Shown: positions 1 through 8,717, counted from the first letter of the stretch. The stretch is DNA of 64,000 nucleotides from Acidovorax sp. NB1 (GCF_005405905.1 NZ_BJHU01000058.1:52463-116462), one strand, 5' to 3'. The notes: generated by a model from the sequence alone, not told the origin. Made by a program: numbers and translations.

Positions 1-500
1 ACCCGCAGCAGTTCGTGCCCGTTCTGGAGGCCGACGAGCGCCTGATGATCCAGTCGCCCGCCATCATCGAGTGGCTCGAAGAGCGCTATCCCACCCCGCC
101 GCTGCTGCCCGGCGATGCGGGTGACCGCGCCCAGGTGCGCGCCCTGGCCGCCATCGTGGGCTGCGACATCCACCCCATCAACAACCGCCGCATTCTGGAG
201 GCGCTGCGCCACCGCTTCGGTGCCGACGAGGCGGCCGTGAACGACTGGTGCGGCACCTGGATCAGCGCGGGCTTTGATGCCATTGAGGCGCTGTTGGCCA
301 AAGACCCGCAGCGCGGTGACTTCTGCTTTGGCACTACCCCCACGCTGGCCGATGTGTACCTGGTGCCGCAGGTGGAGAGTGCCCGCCGTTTCAAGGTGGA
401 CCTGGCGCGCTGGCCGCTGGTGCAGGCCGTGGACGCGGCGTGCGCACAGCTGGATGCGTTTCGCAAGGCGGCGCCTGGCGCACAGCCGGACGCGGGCTGA
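1..500 (+). CDS. nagL: Maleylpyruvate isomerase, zeta-class GST family (partial, 5' end missing)
   Basis: The reading frame enters from the left edge (first full codon at base 3) and stops at 498-500, so the N-terminal thioredoxin-like part is mostly lost. What remains begins in the Pro-Gln-Gln segment, continues through QSPAIIEWLEE (the GST glutathione-binding turn) and runs through the all-helical C-terminal domain. The stretch RALAAIVGCDIHPINNRR is typical of zeta-class enzymes (maleylacetoacetate or maleylpyruvate isomerase). The glutathione-dependent cis-trans isomerisation would feed gentisate or homogentisate cleavage products into central metabolism. Close resemblance to NagL as I remember it, plus nagAa and nagR next door, favours maleylpyruvate isomerase of the gentisate route. 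MaiA of tyrosine degradation is the alternative. Confidence 0.8.
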   Translation, partial: PQQFVPVLEADERLMIQSPAIIEWLEERYPTPPLLPGDAGDRAQVRALAAIVGCDIHPINNRRILEALRHRFGADEAAVNDWCGTWISAGFDAIEALLAKDPQRGDFCFGTTPTLADVYLVPQVESARRFKVDLARWPLVQAVDAACAQLDAFRKAAPGAQPDAG

Positions 501-503
501 GCT

Positions 504-1490
504 TCAGTCGCCCTGCAGGTAAAAAGCCTCGGCATGGAGGTGCGCCGCCTCCATGCCTTTGCCCAGTGCCAGCAGCGTGGTGGTCTCCACCATGGGCGGC
601 GATCCGCACAGGTACGCCTGCCAGCCTTGCAGGCTGGCGTGGTCTTGCTCGATGGCCTGGGTCACCAGCCCGCGCCGCTGCGTGGCCGGGTCGGCGCCCG
701 AGGCCACCACCACATGCACCTGCAGCGCCGGGTGCACGCTGCGCAGTTGCTCCAGCCATGCCAGGCCATACAGCTCGCGTGGCGAGCGCAGGCCAAAGTA
801 CAGGTGGATGGGGTTGCGCATGCCCGCAGCGACTGCGCCGCGCACCACCGACAGCACCGACGCCAGCCCGGTGCCGCCTGCCACGCACAGCATGGGCCCC
901 GTGTGCTGCTGGCGCAGATAGGCCGCGCCCAGCGGCCCGCTGACCTTGACCTTGTCCCCCACCTTCAGTTGCCCGGCGACGTAGCCGCTGACCCGGCCCT
1001 GGGGCATGAGCTGGATATGGAACTCCAGCAACTGTTCGCCCGGCAGGTTCGCCATCGAATACGGGCGCACATGCGTTGGCGTGAACCCGAGCTGCATGTA
1101 CTGCCCCGGCGAATACGCAATGGGTTTTGCTACTTTGAGCAGCAGGCGCCGGATGTCTGCCGCCAGCGGCTCGATGGCCACCACGGTGGCCTTGGCCACG
1201 CGGGCGCGGTGCACCACGGCCTCTTCGGGGGCGGGCACTTCGATGGTGCAAGGCTCGGTCACATAGGTCTGGCAGGCCAGCACGGCGCCGTCCACGCCGT
1301 CCAGTGGGCGCTGCTGCTCACGCCCGCCATCCAGTACCTCGCCGGACAGCACCCGGCAGCGGCAGATGCCGCAGCGGCCTGACAGGCACGAATACGACAT
1401 CGGAACCTGCGCCGCACGCAGGGCGTCGAGCAGGTTCACGCCGGGCTCGGCGCGGATCACGCGGTTATGCGGCTGAACGAGGATGTCCAT
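504..1490 (-). CDS. nagAa: Ferredoxin reductase component of naphthalene dioxygenase / salicylate 5-hydroxylase
   Basis: The 328-residue protein carries an N-terminal plant-type [2Fe-2S] domain with cysteines C35, C40, C43 and C73 (SCLSGRCGICRC...ACQ). An FAD-binding barrel with RPYSMANLP and an NAD-binding domain starting at CVAGGTGLASVLSV follow. This is the architecture and length of NagAa/NdoR, which passes electrons from NADH through a ferredoxin to a ring-hydroxylating oxygenase. It is transcribed divergently from nagR and converges on the nagL fragment with a 3-nt gap. No oxygenase or ferredoxin gene lies between them, so the partners must be elsewhere. The start ATG is at 1488-1490. 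Other reductases of this class (for example XylA/BenC types) are less likely given the adjacent NagR-like gene. Confidence 0.85.
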   Translation of the reverse strand: MDILVQPHNRVIRAEPGVNLLDALRAAQVPMSYSCLSGRCGICRCRVLSGEVLDGGREQQRPLDGVDGAVLACQTYVTEPCTIEVPAPEEAVVHRARVAKATVVAIEPLAADIRRLLLKVAKPIAYSPGQYMQLGFTPTHVRPYSMANLPGEQLLEFHIQLMPQGRVSGYVAGQLKVGDKVKVSGPLGAAYLRQQHTGPMLCVAGGTGLASVLSVVRGAVAAGMRNPIHLYFGLRSPRELYGLAWLEQLRSVHPALQVHVVVASGADPATQRRGLVTQAIEQDHASLQGWQAYLCGSPPMVETTTLLALGKGMEAAHLHAEAFYLQGD

Positions 1491-1560
1491 GGCAGGCTGG
1501 ATGCAAGGTCATGTGGGCGATTGTGCCCAGAACCGCGCCACCCAATCACTGGCTGCAATA

Positions 1561-1603
1561 CCATCGCCACTTCATATCACCCGAGCTGATGGAGTGGCGA
1601 TGG
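1561..1603. promoter_or_regulatory. 11-bp perfect inverted repeat over the nagR start codon
   Basis: CCATCGCCACT (1561-1571) and its exact complement AGTGGCGATGG (1593-1603) are separated by 21 bases. The right arm covers the nagR ATG (1600-1602). Nested inside is ATCA-N7-TGAT (1576-1590), a LysR-type half-site arrangement. The element lies in the nagR/nagAa divergent gap. It could be an autoregulatory operator or, in the mRNA, a hairpin that buries the start codon. Sequence symmetry is directly visible; the function is inferred. Confidence 0.6.
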
Positions 1604-2529
1604 AGCTATCGGATATCGACCTGAACCTGCTGGTGCTGTTTCAGCAACTCATGGTCGAGCGGCGCGTATCGAAGGTGGCCGACAACCTGGGGCTGACACA
1701 GCCTGCCGTCAGCAATGCGCTGGCCAAGCTGCGGCGTATTTTTGACGACGAGCTGTTCTTGCGCACCTCGGGCGGCATGGTGCCCACGCCTTTTGCCGAG
1801 CAACTGAGCGAATCCGTGGGGTATGCGCTGGGCATGATCCACAGTGGGCTGAACCAGCGCACGCAGTTCACGCCCGCCACGCTCAAGCGCACCATCACCA
1901 TCGGCATGACGGACATTGGCGAAATTGTCTTCCTGCCCGCGCTGCTGGAGCGCCTGGGGCGCGAGGCGCCCGGCGTCACGCTGAACACCGTGCGCAACAA
2001 CGCCGCCCACCTGCGCGAAGACATGGAGGCTGGCAAAGTGGACCTGGCCATCGGCCTGCTGCCGCAGCTCAAAGCGGGGTTCTTCCAGCGGCGGCTGTTT
2101 CGTCAGCGTTATGTGTGCCTGTTCCGCAAGGGCCACGCGCTGGATCGGCCCAAGCTGCTGCTGTCGGATTACAAGGCGGCAGAGCACCTGATGATCGTGT
2201 CTGCAGGCACGGGGCACGGGAAGGTGGACGAGTTGATCCAGAAAGCTGGCATCGAGCGCCTGGTTCGGCTGAGCGTGCCGCACTTTGTGAGCGTGGGCCA
2301 CATCCTCCAAAGCACGGCGCTGGTGGCGACGGTGCCGGAGCGGCTGGCGCTCAAGCTGGTGGAGCCCTTTGGCCTGGTGGTGCGCACGCACCCCGTCAAA
2401 CTGCCCGACGCGCCCATCAGCGTGTTTTGGCACGCCAAGGTGCACCGCGAGCCCGTCAATCAGTGGCTGCGCGGCATGGTGTTTGAGCTGTTTGGGGGCG
2501 ATGCCGCCGCTGGCGGTGGGCTGCCGTGA
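1600..2529 (+). CDS. nagR: LysR-type regulator, NagR/NahR family
   Basis: The 309-residue protein begins MELSDIDLNLLVLFQQL, followed by the winged HTH with LTQPAVSNALAKLRR. The co-inducer domain contains MTDIGEIVFLPALLERL, VDLAIGLLPQL and GHILQSTALVATVPERLA, all hallmarks of the NahR/NagR/NtdR group that responds to salicylate-like inducers. The ATG at 1600 was chosen because the homologous proteins start MELRDLDLNLL; the frame is open 39 codons further upstream, but that stretch overlaps the divergent promoter. It is divergent from nagAa, the usual place for this regulator. The RBS is weak and the start lies inside an inverted repeat. Confidence 0.88.
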   Translation: MELSDIDLNLLVLFQQLMVERRVSKVADNLGLTQPAVSNALAKLRRIFDDELFLRTSGGMVPTPFAEQLSESVGYALGMIHSGLNQRTQFTPATLKRTITIGMTDIGEIVFLPALLERLGREAPGVTLNTVRNNAAHLREDMEAGKVDLAIGLLPQLKAGFFQRRLFRQRYVCLFRKGHALDRPKLLLSDYKAAEHLMIVSAGTGHGKVDELIQKAGIERLVRLSVPHFVSVGHILQSTALVATVPERLALKLVEPFGLVVRTHPVKLPDAPISVFWHAKVHREPVNQWLRGMVFELFGGDAAAGGGLP

Positions 2530-2704
2530 TCTGTGGGGCGGGCCAGCGGTGCATGCCTGACTGCGCCGCAGGTCCCGCTAGGGGGTGCTATTCTATTTAT
2601 AGCTAATTGCGCTTGCCAGTCGCGCGGAGAGGCCGATTTTTATCAATAATCTTTCCACCACTTTGATGGTTTTATGGTGGATGGCATTTTTCACGCAACG
2701 CTGA
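2530..2704. other. Convergent gap nagR/ppsR with dispersed repeat copy a
   Basis: There is no gene. The gap holds a copy of the dispersed repeat at about 2586-2652 (GCTATT...TATAGCT...GCGCTTG...GCGCGGAGAGGCC...TTTTTAT). Its T-run could help terminate nagR transcription. Confidence 0.6.
2586..2652 (+). repeat. Dispersed intergenic repeat, copy a
   Basis: Blocks in order are TGCTATT, A/T-rich spacer, TATAGCT, TTGCGCTTG, TCGCGCGGAGAGGCC and a T-rich tail. The same block order is seen at about 9929, 15218 (inverted), 27776, 33490, 36283 (inverted) and 51742. Confidence 0.7.
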
Positions 2705-3526
2705 TCAATACACCAGCTTCTCCGGCCGGATCTCCTGCAGGATGGTGGTGGCAATCTCTTCAATCGACTTGGTGGTGGTGGACAGCCAGCGGATACCCGC
2801 GCGGCGCATCATGGCCTCGGCTTCGGAGACCTCCATGCGGCAGTTCTCCAGGCTGGCATAGCGCGAGTTGGGGCGGCGCTCGGCGCGGATCTCGGCCAGG
2901 CGGTCGGGGCTGATGGTCAGTCCAAAGATCTTGCTGCGAAATGGCACCAGCGCCGGGGGCAGCTGGCGGCGTTCGAAGTCTTCGGGGATCAGCGGGTAGT
3001 TGGCGGCTTTCAGGCCACATTGCATGGCCAGGTAGAGGCTGGTGGGGGTTTTGCCGCTGCGGCTCACGCCCACCAGAATCACGTCGGCGCCGGCCAGGTC
3101 GCGGTTGCTCTGGCCGTCGTCATGCGCAAGGCTGAAGTTAATGGCTTCGATGCGGTCGGTGTATTCCTTGCTGCGGCTTACGTCGCTGAAGCGGCCGATG
3201 CGGTGGTTGGACTTGATGCCCAACTCGTCTTCGAGCGGGTGCACAAAGGTGCCGAACATGTCGAGCAGCATGCCCTTGCAGCCTTCCTGGATGACCTTGA
3301 GCACTTCCATGTTGACCAGGGTGGTGAAGACGATTGGTTTTTTGCCCTCGACCTCGCCGGTGTGGTTGATCTGCCGCACCGCCTGGTGGGCCTTGTCCAC
3401 GGTGTCGATGAAGGGCAGGCGCACATGGCGCGGCTTCATCTCGAACTGGGCCAGGATGGCGTTGCCAAAGGTTTCGGCAGTGATGCCGGTGCCGTCAGAG
3501 ACAAAAAACACGGTGCGCGAATGCAT
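2705..3526 (-). CDS. ppsR: PEP synthase regulatory protein (kinase/pyrophosphorylase, DUF299)
   Basis: The 273-residue protein starts MHSRTVFFVSDGTGITAETFG and contains the family P-loop-like motif GVSRSGKTPTSLYLA. Family members use ADP to phosphorylate a threonine next to the catalytic histidine of PEP synthase, which inactivates it, and reverse this by phosphorolysis. The target gene ppsA is divergent and adjacent, and its protein carries the expected Thr-Cys-His site. The ATG at 3524-3526 is preferred over an upstream in-frame start because family members begin at this FFVSDGTG segment and an AAGGG-like RBS lies just ahead of it. Confidence 0.93.
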   Translation of the reverse strand: MHSRTVFFVSDGTGITAETFGNAILAQFEMKPRHVRLPFIDTVDKAHQAVRQINHTGEVEGKKPIVFTTLVNMEVLKVIQEGCKGMLLDMFGTFVHPLEDELGIKSNHRIGRFSDVSRSKEYTDRIEAINFSLAHDDGQSNRDLAGADVILVGVSRSGKTPTSLYLAMQCGLKAANYPLIPEDFERRQLPPALVPFRSKIFGLTISPDRLAEIRAERRPNSRYASLENCRMEVSEAEAMMRRAGIRWLSTTTKSIEEIATTILQEIRPEKLVY

Positions 3527-3647
3527 GGAGGCCCTTTTTTTGGATGCGGCTTGCGCCAGCGGGGTGGACACCACAAAGAAGTGGCGATTCCCCGTTTTGC
3601 GTCAGTCGCGTGAAAGCGTCAGCCCGTTGCCAGAAGCTCGGGCCTAC

Positions 3648-3660
3648 AATTGTCACAATT
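3648..3660. promoter_or_regulatory. Palindrome AATTGTCACAATT between ppsR and ppsA
   Basis: A perfect 6+1+6 dyad sits in the middle of the 264-bp divergent gap. TACAAT (3645-3650), a good -10 hexamer for ppsA, overlaps its left arm. A shared operator controlling both directions is plausible; no regulator is identified. Confidence 0.45.
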
Positions 3661-3790
3661 ATCCAATTCTCACCATGCACCGCGTCGGCCCACAACCACA
3701 ACGACAAAGCCTCAGGCCGTGCATGGCCGCCTGCCAGGAGCCATCCAGGGCCCGGCACGCAGACCCGGTTTCAACTTCTGGAGCTTTCCC

Positions 3791-6184
3791 ATGTCTGCAC
3801 TTTTCAGCCCGACCGCCCTGGTCGTACCGTTTGAAAACCTGAGAATGACCGATGTCGAGGCCGTTGGCGGTAAAAACGCCAGCCTCGGCGAGATGATCTC
3901 CCAGCTGCCGCAGGGCGTGCGCGTGCCCACGGGCTTTGCCACCACCGCCCACGCGTTCCGCGAATTCCTGGCCTACGACGGCCTGGCCGACAAAATCAGC
4001 GCCAAGCTCAAGAGCCTGGACACTGAAGACGTGCGCGCCCTCGCGCAGGTCGGCGCAGAAATCCGCGCCATGGTCGAGGCCCAGCCTTTCCCGGCCGACC
4101 TGCAAAAGGCCATTGCCGACGAATTTGCCAAGTTGAGCGCTGGCAACCCTGCTGCCTCGTTTGCCGTGCGTTCGTCCGCCACGGCCGAGGACCTGCCCGA
4201 CGCATCGTTTGCCGGCCAGCAGGAAACCTTCCTGAACGTGGTGGGCATCGACGAAGTCATGCACAAGATGAAGGAAGTGTTCGCGTCGCTGTACAACGAC
4301 CGCGCCATCTCCTACCGCGTGCACAAGGGTTTTGAACACGATGTGGTCGCCCTGTCGGCCGGCGTGCAGCGCATGGTGCGCTCCGACCTGGGCGCTGCGG
4401 GCGTGATGTTCACCATCGACACCGAATCCGGCTTTGAAGACGTGGTGTTCATCACCAGCAGCTACGGCCTGGGCGAAACCGTGGTGCAGGGCGCCGTGAA
4501 CCCCGACGAGTTCTATGTGCACAAGCCCATGCTCCAGGCGGGCAAGAAGGCGCTGATCCGCCGCAACCTGGGCAGCAAGCTGATCCAGATGGTGTTCTCC
4601 ACGCCCGAGGAAAAGGCCGCCAGCGGCAAGCTGGTCAAGACCATTGATGTGCCCACCGAGCAGCGCAACCGCTACTCGCTGACCGATGCCGACGTGGAGC
4701 AGCTGGCCCGCTACGCGCTGGTAATTGAGCAGCACTATGGCCGCCCCATGGACATTGAGTGGGGCAAGGACGGCACTGACGGCCAACTCTACATTCTGCA
4801 GGCCCGCCCCGAAACCGTGAAGAGCCAGGCCAAGGGCCAGGCCGAGTTGCGCTACAAGCTCAAGGGCCAGGGCACCGTGCTGGCCGAAGGCCGCGCCATT
4901 GGCCAGAAGATTGGCACCGGCCCCGTGCGCCTGGTGCACAACATCAGTGAGATGGACAAGGTTCAGCCCGGTGATGTGCTCGTGACCGACATGACCGACC
5001 CCAACTGGGAGCCCGTGATGAAGCGCGCCAGCGCCATCGTCACCAACCGGGGCGGCCGCACCTGCCACGCCGCCATCATTGCGCGCGAGCTGGGCATCCC
5101 CGCCGTGGTGGGTTGTGGCGATGCCACCGAGCTGCTGAAAGACGGCACGCTGGTCACGGTGAGCTGCTCCGAAGGCGACACGGGCAAGATCTATGACGGC
5201 CTGCTCGAAACCGAAGTGACGGAAGTGCAGCGCGGCGAGATGCCCCCCATCAAGACCAAGATCATGATGAACGTGGGCAACCCCCAGCTGGCGTTTGACT
5301 TTGCCCAGCTGCCCAATGAGGGCGTGGGCCTGGCGCGCCTGGAGTTCATCATCAACAACAACATTGGTGTGCACCCCAAGGCGATCCTGGACTACCCCCA
5401 GATCGATGCCGACCTGAAGAAGGCCGTCGAGTCCGTGGCCCGTGGCCATGCATCGCCCCGTGCGTTCTACGTGGACAAGGTCGCCGAAGGTGTGGCCACC
5501 ATCGCTGCCGCCTTCTGGCCCAAGCCCGTCATCGTGCGCCTGTCGGACTTCAAGTCCAACGAATACCGCAAGCTCATCGGCGGCAGCCGCTACGAGCCCG
5601 AGGAAGAAAACCCGATGCTGGGCTTCCGCGGCGCGGCCCGCTACATCAGCGAAGACTTCGGCGAAGCCTTTGCCATGGAGTGCGAAGCGCTCAAGCGCGT
5701 GCGCAACGACATGGGCCTGACCAATGTGCAGGTGATGGTGCCGTTTGTGCGCACGCTCGGCCAGGCTGAGCGCGTGACCAAACTGCTCGCATCGCATGGC
5801 CTGCAGCGTGGCAAGGACGACCTCAAGGTCATCATGATGTGTGAGGTGCCCAGCAATGCCATCTTGGCTGAGCGTTTCCTGGAGTTCTTCGACGGCTTCT
5901 CCATCGGTTCCAACGACCTGACCCAGCTCACCCTGGGGCTGGACCGCGACTCGGGCCTGGAGCTGCTGGCGCAAGACTTTGACGAACGCGATCCGGCCGT
6001 GTTGGCGTTGATCGAGAAGGTCATCAAGGCCTGCCTGGCCCAGGGCAAATACATCGGCATCTGCGGTCAGGGCCCCAGCGACCACCCCGACTTTGCGCAG
6101 TGGCTGGCCCAGGAAGGCATCTCGTCGATCTCGCTCAACCCCGACAGCGTGATTGCCACCTGGCAGCAACTGGCTGCGGGCTGA
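3791..6184 (+). CDS. ppsA: Phosphoenolpyruvate synthase
   Basis: The 797-residue enzyme converts pyruvate, ATP and water to PEP, AMP and phosphate for gluconeogenesis. Domains in order: N-terminal ATP-grasp-like PEP/pyruvate-binding domain (about 20-345, with VEAVGGKNASLGEM near the start and AVRSSATAEDLPDASFAGQ), swivelling phosphohistidine domain (about 385-465, GGRTCHAAIIARELG), and C-terminal PEP/pyruvate barrel. The catalytic histidine is H426, with the regulatory threonine T424 two residues before it; the C-terminal acid-base cysteine is C758 in GICGQGPSD. The ATG at 3791 gives the family's usual length (E. coli 792); the frame is open further upstream but that region is the promoter. 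Divergent from ppsR. Confidence 0.97.
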   Translation: MSALFSPTALVVPFENLRMTDVEAVGGKNASLGEMISQLPQGVRVPTGFATTAHAFREFLAYDGLADKISAKLKSLDTEDVRALAQVGAEIRAMVEAQPFPADLQKAIADEFAKLSAGNPAASFAVRSSATAEDLPDASFAGQQETFLNVVGIDEVMHKMKEVFASLYNDRAISYRVHKGFEHDVVALSAGVQRMVRSDLGAAGVMFTIDTESGFEDVVFITSSYGLGETVVQGAVNPDEFYVHKPMLQAGKKALIRRNLGSKLIQMVFSTPEEKAASGKLVKTIDVPTEQRNRYSLTDADVEQLARYALVIEQHYGRPMDIEWGKDGTDGQLYILQARPETVKSQAKGQAELRYKLKGQGTVLAEGRAIGQKIGTGPVRLVHNISEMDKVQPGDVLVTDMTDPNWEPVMKRASAIVTNRGGRTCHAAIIARELGIPAVVGCGDATELLKDGTLVTVSCSEGDTGKIYDGLLETEVTEVQRGEMPPIKTKIMMNVGNPQLAFDFAQLPNEGVGLARLEFIINNNIGVHPKAILDYPQIDADLKKAVESVARGHASPRAFYVDKVAEGVATIAAAFWPKPVIVRLSDFKSNEYRKLIGGSRYEPEEENPMLGFRGAARYISEDFGEAFAMECEALKRVRNDMGLTNVQVMVPFVRTLGQAERVTKLLASHGLQRGKDDLKVIMMCEVPSNAILAERFLEFFDGFSIGSNDLTQLTLGLDRDSGLELLAQDFDERDPAVLALIEKVIKACLAQGKYIGICGQGPSDHPDFAQWLAQEGISSISLNPDSVIATWQQLAAG

Positions 6185-6253
6185 CGCAAGGGGCTGCTGT
6201 ACCGCCATGGGTCACCACATCGCTCGCGCCAAAGTTCGTGATATGTTTGTGAT

Positions 6254-6607
6254 GTGACCGTGATGCGTTCTCAGCAGCCCAGCCCCCACCCGAGCGAGCC
6301 GGAGATGGCGGGGCCTTTCCCGCCCGACCTGCACGATGTGCGCCACCTCAAGCTCAAGGCGGGGCTGCTGGTGCTGTGGGCTGTGGTGTCGTTTGGTGCC
6401 ACCTATTTCGCCCGTGACCTGCAGGTGCTGGTGTTCGGTGGGTGGCCCCTCGGGTACTGGATCGCGGCCCAAGGCGCCGTGCTGGTGTTCATTGGCATTG
6501 TGGTGGTCTATGGCTGGGCCATGAACCGTTTCGAGCGGGAGGACCTGGAGGGCCGCGAGGCCCCGCCACCGCCTTCTGCACAAGCCCCCGACCGCCCCCA
6601 TGGCTGA
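6254..6607 (+). CDS. DUF4212 small membrane subunit of a sodium:solute symporter
   Basis: A protein of about 117 residues with two hydrophobic helices (LKAGLLVLWAVVSFGATYFA and the WIAAQGAVLVFIGIVVVYGW segment) and an intervening VFGGWPLGYW turn, typical of DUF4212. These small proteins precede SSS-family carriers and are thought to act with them. The stop overlaps the next gene by 8 nt (6600-6607), indicating translational coupling. The start is uncertain: GTG at 6254 or ATG at 6263; neither has a clear RBS. The C-terminus is proline/alanine-rich. Confidence 0.8.
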   Translation: MTVMRSQQPSPHPSEPEMAGPFPPDLHDVRHLKLKAGLLVLWAVVSFGATYFARDLQVLVFGGWPLGYWIAAQGAVLVFIGIVVVYGWAMNRFEREDLEGREAPPPPSAQAPDRPHG

Positions 6608-8699
6608 GCGCAAGCCGGGCCCTGCCGATGGTGACCGCGCCTACCTGTGGCGGCTGCACCGCATTCTGGCGCTGTACGTGGTGGGGGTTCTGGGTTTTCT
6701 GGCCCTGATGACCTGGGCCGAGCACCAGGGGCTGTCGCGCCACTGGATCGGCCCGATCTTCCTGTTTCTCACCGTGATGGTGTACGCCGGTATCGGCGTG
6801 TATGGCCGCACCACCGATCCCGAGGACTATTACGTGGCCGGGCGGCGCATTCCGCCCATGTACAACGGCATGGCCACGGCGGCCGACTGGATGAGCGCGG
6901 CGTCGTTCATCAGCCTGTCGGGCGCGCTTTACCTGCAGGGGTTTTCGGGCACGCCGGGGCAGGCCGGGGGCCTGGCTTACCTGCTGGGCTGGACGGGGGG
7001 CTTTTGCCTGGTGGCCATGCTGATTGCGCCACACCTGCGTGCCATGGGCCTCTACACCGTGCCCGACTTTTTTCACGTGCGTTTTGGCGGGCGCTGGCCG
7101 CGCGTGATTGCCGCGCTGGCGGCCGTGCTGTGCTCGTTCACCTATGTGGTGGCGCAGATCTACGGTGTGGGGCTGATCGCCTCGCGCCTCACGGGGGTGC
7201 AGTTCGAGATCGGCATCATGCTGGGCCTGGGTGGGGTGCTGCTGTGCTCGTTCCTGGGTGGCATGCGGGCCATCACCTGGACGCAGGTGGCGCAGTACGT
7301 GGTGCTGCTGCTGGCGTTCATGATCCCGGTGTCGTGGCTGGCGTACAAGCAGCTGGGCAACCCGCTGGCGCCGCTGGTCTATGGGGCGCAGATCGGCAAG
7401 ATTGCCGACCTGGAGGCTCAGCTTCTGGATTCCCCGGCCGAGCACCAGGTGGTGCAGGCCTACCTGCAGCGCGCCAAGGATTTCGAGGCCCGCCTGCAGA
7501 ACGTGGAGGCCTCGCTTGAGCATGAGCGCGAGAAGGGGCGCGAGCGCATCCGGGCGCTGCGTGCGCAGAATGCCGACGTGGGCCTGATCGTGGCCGCCAG
7601 CCGCGAGCTGGCTGCACTGCCGCGCGACGCCGCCGCCGCGCGCGAGCGGTGGACCCGCGAAATGCGCGAGAACTACGAGCGTGCACGCCCCCTGGGCGGG
7701 CTGCCGCCCCACAGCCAGGCCTATGTGGGTGACCCCGACGGCACGCCCGAAGAACAGCGTGACTATGAGCTGACGCGGCGCAACTTTCTGGCGCTCATGT
7801 TCTGCCTGATGGTGGGCACGGCGGGCCTGCCACACCTGCTCACCCGGTTCTACACCTCGCCCACGGTGTCGGCGGCGCGGGCGTCGGTGGGCTGGTCGCT
7901 GTTTTTTATTGCGCTGCTGTACCTCAGCGCTCCGGCGCTGGCAGTGCTGGTCAAGTTCGAGGTCATGCAGAACTTGGTGGGCAGCAGTTTTGAGGCGCTG
8001 CCCACCTGGATGGCCCAATGGTCGCGGGTGGACAGCTCACTTCTGTCGCTGGAAGACGTGAATGGCGACGGCCTGATCCAGTTTGGCGAGATCCGGCTGG
8101 GGGCCGACCTCATCATGCTGGCCACGCCCGAGCTGGGCGGGCTGCCCTATGTGGTGTCGGGTCTGGTGGCGGCGGGTGGGCTGGCAGCGGCGCTGTCTAC
8201 CGCCGACGGCCTGTTGCTCACCATCAGCAATGCACTGGTGCGCGACCTGTACTTCCAGGACGCGCAGCGCAAGGCCTCGCCCGAGCAGCGGGTGATTCTG
8301 AGCAAGTTTGCCTTGCTGGCCGTGGCCCTGTCGGCGGCTTTTGTGGCGGCGCTCAAGCCTTCCGAGATCCTGCCCATGGTGTCGGCGTCGTTCTCGCTGG
8401 CGGCATCGGCCTTTGTGCCTGCCATGGTGCTGGGCATCTTCTGGCGCGGCACCACGCGGCAGGGCGTGGTGGCGGGCATGCTGGCCGGGCTGGGCATCGC
8501 CGTCTATTACATGCTGTCGCATGTGCCCGCCGTGCAGGGCGTGCTGCCCCGCTGGCTGCTGGCGGACGGGCTCTGGTTTGGCATCCAGCCCATCTCGGCC
8601 GGTGTGTTTGGCGTGCCCTGCGGGCTGCTGGTCACGGTGGTCCTGAGCTGGGTGACGCGCCCGGCCCCGGCGCAGCCGCCCATCCGCTCGGAAATGTAG
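6600..8699 (+). CDS. Sodium:solute symporter, VC_2705-like subfamily
   Basis: The 699-residue polytopic protein has about 13 predicted hydrophobic segments and the SSS signature region YYVAGRRIPPMYNGMATAADW near the N-terminus. Between the N- and C-terminal halves lies a long charged loop (about 261-388) rich in Glu, Arg and Ala with coiled-coil character. A second hydrophilic loop holds DVNGDGLIQFGE (486-497), a complete match to the EF-hand calcium-binding loop pattern. Members of this subfamily are usually paired with DUF4212 and annotated as acetate or carboxylate symporters; the substrate cannot be read from sequence. It is the second gene of the pair. Confidence 0.85.
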   Translation: MAERKPGPADGDRAYLWRLHRILALYVVGVLGFLALMTWAEHQGLSRHWIGPIFLFLTVMVYAGIGVYGRTTDPEDYYVAGRRIPPMYNGMATAADWMSAASFISLSGALYLQGFSGTPGQAGGLAYLLGWTGGFCLVAMLIAPHLRAMGLYTVPDFFHVRFGGRWPRVIAALAAVLCSFTYVVAQIYGVGLIASRLTGVQFEIGIMLGLGGVLLCSFLGGMRAITWTQVAQYVVLLLAFMIPVSWLAYKQLGNPLAPLVYGAQIGKIADLEAQLLDSPAEHQVVQAYLQRAKDFEARLQNVEASLEHEREKGRERIRALRAQNADVGLIVAASRELAALPRDAAAARERWTREMRENYERARPLGGLPPHSQAYVGDPDGTPEEQRDYELTRRNFLALMFCLMVGTAGLPHLLTRFYTSPTVSAARASVGWSLFFIALLYLSAPALAVLVKFEVMQNLVGSSFEALPTWMAQWSRVDSSLLSLEDVNGDGLIQFGEIRLGADLIMLATPELGGLPYVVSGLVAAGGLAAALSTADGLLLTISNALVRDLYFQDAQRKASPEQRVILSKFALLAVALSAAFVAALKPSEILPMVSASFSLAASAFVPAMVLGIFWRGTTRQGVVAGMLAGLGIAVYYMLSHVPAVQGVLPRWLLADGLWFGIQPISAGVFGVPCGLLVTVVLSWVTRPAPAQPPIRSEM

Positions 8700-8717
8700 G
8701 CAGCGCCGCGTGACTGG

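Noticed and set aside
3659..6208. Open frame of 849 codons antisense to ppsA
   Set aside because: ppsA is unmistakable on the other strand; the antisense product has no recognisable domain.
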